Assembly (NCBI GenBank): GCA_037969175.1
Contig: JBBKWX010000027.1
Location: forward strand, 1 to 8,452
Origin: JBBKWX01 sp037969175
GTDB taxonomy: Bacteria > Bacteroidota > Bacteroidia > AKYH767-A > JBBKVM01
DNA length: 8,452 bases
Direction of reading: 5' to 3'
In this document: positions 6,394 through 8,452 of the stretch, piece after piece
How positions within the stretch are numbered: the stretch's first letter is position 1
Layout: each line of letters opens with the position of its first letter
Made by a program: the position numbers and the translations under genes
The notes under the pieces: model-generated
Told to the model about the DNA's origin: nothing
What the model saw: only the letters and a program-made list of their open reading frames with translations
Database searches by the model: none

Positions 6394-6685
6394 AATTTAC
6401 AAATAAAGATAGATCCGAAATTTAAACCGATCTTCAAAGAGTATCCTCGTATTGTTCAGGATAAAATGTATGTGCTTCGTGAATTGATCATAGAAACTGC
6501 AAAAGAAATTGATGGATTTACGGAACTGTAAGAAACTTTAAAAGGGGGGAGCAAAGTTATTTAAAAAGGCACGGCGGCACGATTTGGATAGACTGGAAAC
6601 CGTGATCTCCGGATGATTATGCAATGCATTTAAGTGTGCCAGCAGATTGGTTGAAACGTTTAAGATGATGTTCAAAACACCTTAG
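6394..6685 (+). pseudogene. DUF1801 domain protein, decayed and truncated
   Basis: Three frames together give most of a DUF1801 protein. Frame 1 (from about 6394) reads IDPKFKPIFKEYPRIVQDKM, then LRELIIETAKEIDGFTEL, and meets TAA at 6529-6531 where relatives have Glu. The next frame begins around the G run at 6544-6549, EQSYLKRHGGTIWIDWKP, and hits TGA at 6603-6605 (one transition from CGA), then SPDDYAMH. The third frame (from 6632) reads KCASRLVETFKMMFKTP and ends at TAG 6683. Intact relatives are about 115-125 residues and carry the ETLKWGxxSYL, TIRIxWK and LVETFR motifs seen here. The last 25-30 residues and a usable start codon are missing. The two nonsense codons and two shifts make true decay more likely than sequencing error. 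The intact family has no firm function. Confidence 0.8.
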
Positions 6686-6699
6686 AATTAGAGAGAAAG

Positions 6700-6838
6700 T
6701 TTTAACGCAAAGCAGCAGAGATTTAGCAAAGACTATTCTATTATTTTTTGCTTCTTAGCTAAAAGATGAATAGTACTACACAATCTTTTCTATAGGATTA
6801 GGTCTGATTGGAAAACTCTTTGCTGCTTTGCGTTAAAA
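6700..6838. repeat. Nested inverted-repeat element, copy 1 (internally shortened)
   Basis: The outer arms TTTTAACGCAAAGCAGCA (6700-6717) and TGCTGCTTTGCGTTAAAA (6821-6838) are perfect 18-bp reverse complements; GAG/CTC continues the stem after a 2-base bulge. Inner arms are TTTAGCAAAGA (6722-6732) and a diverged TTGCTTCTTAGCTAAA (6748-6763). The right half (6747-6838) aligns over about 90 bases with the right half of copy 2 in the same orientation. Copy 1 lacks the roughly 50 bases that separate the outer and inner left arms in copy 2. It lies directly after the decayed DUF1801 gene and about 100 bases before the barrel gene. It has no coding capacity, so it is a REP- or MITE-like non-autonomous element. 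Confidence 0.85.
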
Positions 6839-6936
6839 AAACTAGAATCTTTATTTCATTTCATCAAAGACAATTTTTTAACCCACACAATATTTCCCGT
6901 AAATGACTGTTTGGCATATTACTAAATCAAACATTC

Positions 6937-7839
6937 ATGAAAACAAATCCTGTTTTTCTATCAGCCATACTGATGCTTTTTTCCACTGCCTCATTTAGTG
7001 AAGAGCAAATGGTAAAGACGATTGAGAAAGTTAAAATTCAGGATGTCATAGTTCAGGTGGGTGGCTTTGCTTCAAGAACGCCTATCAGAACACCGGGCGA
7101 CTTCAATAAGCTTGCACCCAACTCAAAATTATTAAAGAATGATATGTCGGGATTTTCGCATTCCAGTGGTCATAATATAGCAAGCATGTCTAGTTTTTCT
7201 GTTATGGTGGGGATACGTTTCAGCGATCAGGAAAGATCGACGTACAAAGCAAATCCCCAGCTGAGACTAGGGTTCAGTTATTATAATGCGGGATTTTTTC
7301 AAGAAGCCCTGAAAAGGCAAGACCGTGTTGCTTATGATACACTAACCTCATCTCAAACAGGTCAGGTTTTATATGTGGATTCGGTAATTACTAAACGCTA
7401 TGGTATGAATTATTCGGCTGAACAGATCCGGTTAGATGGATCGATAATCTTCAGCACTAATCCGGAAGCTCGCTGGGCATTATATTCGGGATTTGGTGCA
7501 ACAGCAGGAGTCTCGCTAAATACACAGACGGAAATATATTATACAGAATATACCGAAATAGAAACCCGATATCCTGAAGGCTACACACAATCATCCGGAT
7601 ATCGAAGTTCTGACTATACACAATGGGAAAGTTTCAGAAGCAAGAATAATTTTAGTGCTTCAGCTTATGTTCCATTGGGTGTAGATTTCAGAATAGGTAA
7701 GAAAAGTGAATTTTTGAAAAGAACACATTTGTTCTATGAAATACGACCGGGAATTGATTTCACTTCCATCCCGGAAATTGGTACGGTTATAAATTCAGGG
7801 ATTCAATTTGGAAGTGGCTTGCGGGTGTCTTGGGATTAA
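6937..7839 (+). CDS. Secreted outer-membrane beta-barrel protein, 300 aa
   Basis: An N-terminal signal peptide (MKTNPVFLSAILMLFSTASFS, about 21 residues) is followed by a Ser/Gly/Tyr-rich protein. It has alternating-pattern strands typical of a small outer-membrane barrel: SSFSVMVGIRFSD, PQLRLGFSYYNAGFF, IRLDGSIIFS, RWALYSGFGATAGVSLN, FSASAYVPLGVDFRIG, THLFYEIRPGIDF and the last strand SGIQFGSGLRVSW. The chain ends one residue after Trp, close to the aromatic C-terminus that barrel assembly usually prefers. Between strands lie long Tyr/Thr-rich loops (ETRYPEGYTQSSGYRSSDY), presumably surface-exposed. I do not recognise a specific family or ligand. It is flanked by two copies of the same repeat element and its stop codon is 6 bp from copy 2. 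No clear -33/-7 pair is seen in the 98 bases between copy 1 and the start. Confidence 0.75.
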   Translation: MKTNPVFLSAILMLFSTASFSEEQMVKTIEKVKIQDVIVQVGGFASRTPIRTPGDFNKLAPNSKLLKNDMSGFSHSSGHNIASMSSFSVMVGIRFSDQERSTYKANPQLRLGFSYYNAGFFQEALKRQDRVAYDTLTSSQTGQVLYVDSVITKRYGMNYSAEQIRLDGSIIFSTNPEARWALYSGFGATAGVSLNTQTEIYYTEYTEIETRYPEGYTQSSGYRSSDYTQWESFRSKNNFSASAYVPLGVDFRIGKKSEFLKRTHLFYEIRPGIDFTSIPEIGTVINSGIQFGSGLRVSWD

Positions 7840-7845
7840 TATTTT

Positions 7846-8048
7846 TGTTTTAACGCAAAGAAGCAAAGAGCATCTCAGTCTGTTTTTTTTCTAGAATTAT
7901 AATCTTGAATATCTAATAGTTCTTTAGCAAAGAAGCAAAGAATTAAGATACTGTTTTTGCTTCTTTGCTAAAAGATGAGTAGTTCTACACAGTCTTTATT
8001 TTGTTCTAAGGATGATTTGGAAACTCTTTGCTTCTTTGCGTTAAAACA
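7846..8048. repeat. Nested inverted-repeat element, copy 2 (full length, 203 bp)
   Basis: Outer arms 7846-7870 and 8024-8048 are perfect 25-bp reverse complements, built on TTTTAACGCAAAGAAGC and its complement. Inner arms TTTAGCAAAGAAGCAAA (7923-7939) and TTTGCTTCTTTGCTAAA (7956-7972) are perfect over 17 bp with a 16-nt loop. Outer and inner left arms share GCAAAGAAGCAAAGA, so arms can also pair crosswise. The element fills the gap between two convergent genes almost exactly: 6 bp from the stop of the barrel gene and 2 bp from the stop of the DUF456 gene. No target-site duplication is evident. Confidence 0.9.
7923..7972. terminator. Inner hairpin of repeat copy 2, possible two-way terminator
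   Basis: The 17-bp perfect stem with a 16-nt loop lies between convergent genes and is symmetrical, so RNA from either strand folds into it. There is a T-rich run within the 5' side of the right arm rather than after the hairpin, so intrinsic termination is plausible but not textbook. The outer 25-bp pair would form a second barrier. Confidence 0.4.
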
Positions 8049-8050
8049 TT

Positions 8051-8452
8051 TTACTTCAGAAGTGCATAAAGCACCCGCACAGAAATAGCCACAGCAAGTA
8101 CCACTTTCATCATCGTGGCTGCCATGAATCCCATAAATGAACCCACGCCCGACTTCAAAGCTTTCTTTGTTGTAGCTCCGCTAATGATCTCTCCGATAAC
8201 TGCTCCCAGCAAAGGGCCCAGAAAGATCCCGAAGGGCATGAAAAACAGTCCGATGATCAATCCTGCGATAGCACCCCGCTCAGCAGCTTTTCCACCACCA
8301 CCCATTCTGGTACCCAAGATAGGCAGGTAGTAGTCGGCCAATACAACCAGGATCGTAAATCCTGCATAGATCCAAAGGGTAGAGTTTGCTATTTCATAGT
8401 GAGTAAAAAACACAAATACCAACATTCCCACATAGCTAATGGGCGGACCCGG
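8051..8452 (-). CDS. DUF456 membrane protein (5' end outside window)
   Basis: Read on the minus strand the frame is open to the window edge and begins with PGPPISYVGMLVFVFF. The family's PGPPxxYxGxLL motif lies upstream of the GTG at 8431, so that GTG is not the start. About 133 residues are visible of a usual 160 or so. The next marks are a hydrophobic helix, ADYYLPILGTRMGGGGKAAE (the DUF456 D-Y-xP-xGxxxxGGS-like loop), then Gly-rich membrane segments AIAGLIIGLFF, GIFLGPLLGAVIGEII, and a conserved ALKSGVGSFMGFMAATMMKV before the last helix. It is an inner-membrane protein of unknown function with glycine-zipper-like repeats. Its stop codon lies 2 bp from repeat copy 2 and faces the barrel gene. 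Confidence 0.85.
   Translation of the reverse strand, partial: PGPPISYVGMLVFVFFTHYEIANSTLWIYAGFTILVVLADYYLPILGTRMGGGGKAAERGAIAGLIIGLFFMPFGIFLGPLLGAVIGEIISGATTKKALKSGVGSFMGFMAATMMKVVLAVAISVRVLYALLK

Noticed and set aside
6389..6401. Small palindrome TGTAAAATTTACA before the DUF1801 remnant
   Set aside because: It is short, A/T only at the centre, and precedes a dead gene, so chance is enough to explain it.
7846..8048. CRISPR-like repeats in the GCAAAGAAGCAAAG arms
   Set aside because: The copies are inverted and nested, with uneven gaps and no regular spacers, and no cas genes are present.
8115..8330. Plus-strand frame of 71 residues, rich in Pro and Ala
   Set aside because: It is the shadow of the DUF456 gene, whose motifs on the minus strand are clear.

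Overview
The window looks like an AT-rich chromosomal stretch of a member of the Bacteroidota. The signs are a near-consensus Bacteroidota promoter (GTTG, 19-nt spacer, TATATTTG), few Shine-Dalgarno sequences, secreted proteins ending their signals in SYSQ/FSQ, a carboxypeptidase-regulatory-like lipoprotein, outer-membrane beta-barrel genes, and small families common in that phylum (UPF0158, DUF4239, DUF1801, YdeI/OmpD-associated, DUF456). The genus cannot be told from the sequence.

Layout. 1-478: C-terminal part of a radical-SAM/SPASM protein that enters from the left. 490-1004: decayed coding DNA, first the start of a secreted protein and then the C-terminal half of a YdeI/OmpD-associated protein in three reading-frame pieces. 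1005-1311: no recognisable content. 1312-2386: a small Cys-containing lipoprotein followed by an UPF0158 protein, ending at a short hairpin. 2387-2716: a non-coding control region. 2717-4374: a complete hipB-hipA toxin-antitoxin operon. 4396-5210 (perhaps to 5253): a frameshifted outer-membrane barrel gene. 5436-6212: a four-helix DUF4239 membrane protein. 6394-6685: a decayed DUF1801 gene. 6937-7839: an intact secreted beta-barrel protein lying between two copies of a nested inverted-repeat element (6700-6838 and 7846-8048). 8051-8452, minus strand: a DUF456 membrane protein that runs off the right edge.

How the parts work together. The only clear functional module is hipBA: an HTH antitoxin overlapping a full-length HipA-type Ser/Thr kinase by 7 bp, behind a promoter whose -33 and -7 elements each sit in a palindrome, as expected for autorepression. 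The other genes look like unlinked single genes. The high share of broken genes (three or four in 8.4 kb) and the palindromic repeats mark this as a loosely constrained accessory region. I do not see a convincing new multi-gene system. The best leads are the operator layout of hipBA, the repeat element with a matched change in both arms, and the decay of two small genes (YdeI-like and DUF1801) that belong to related family contexts.
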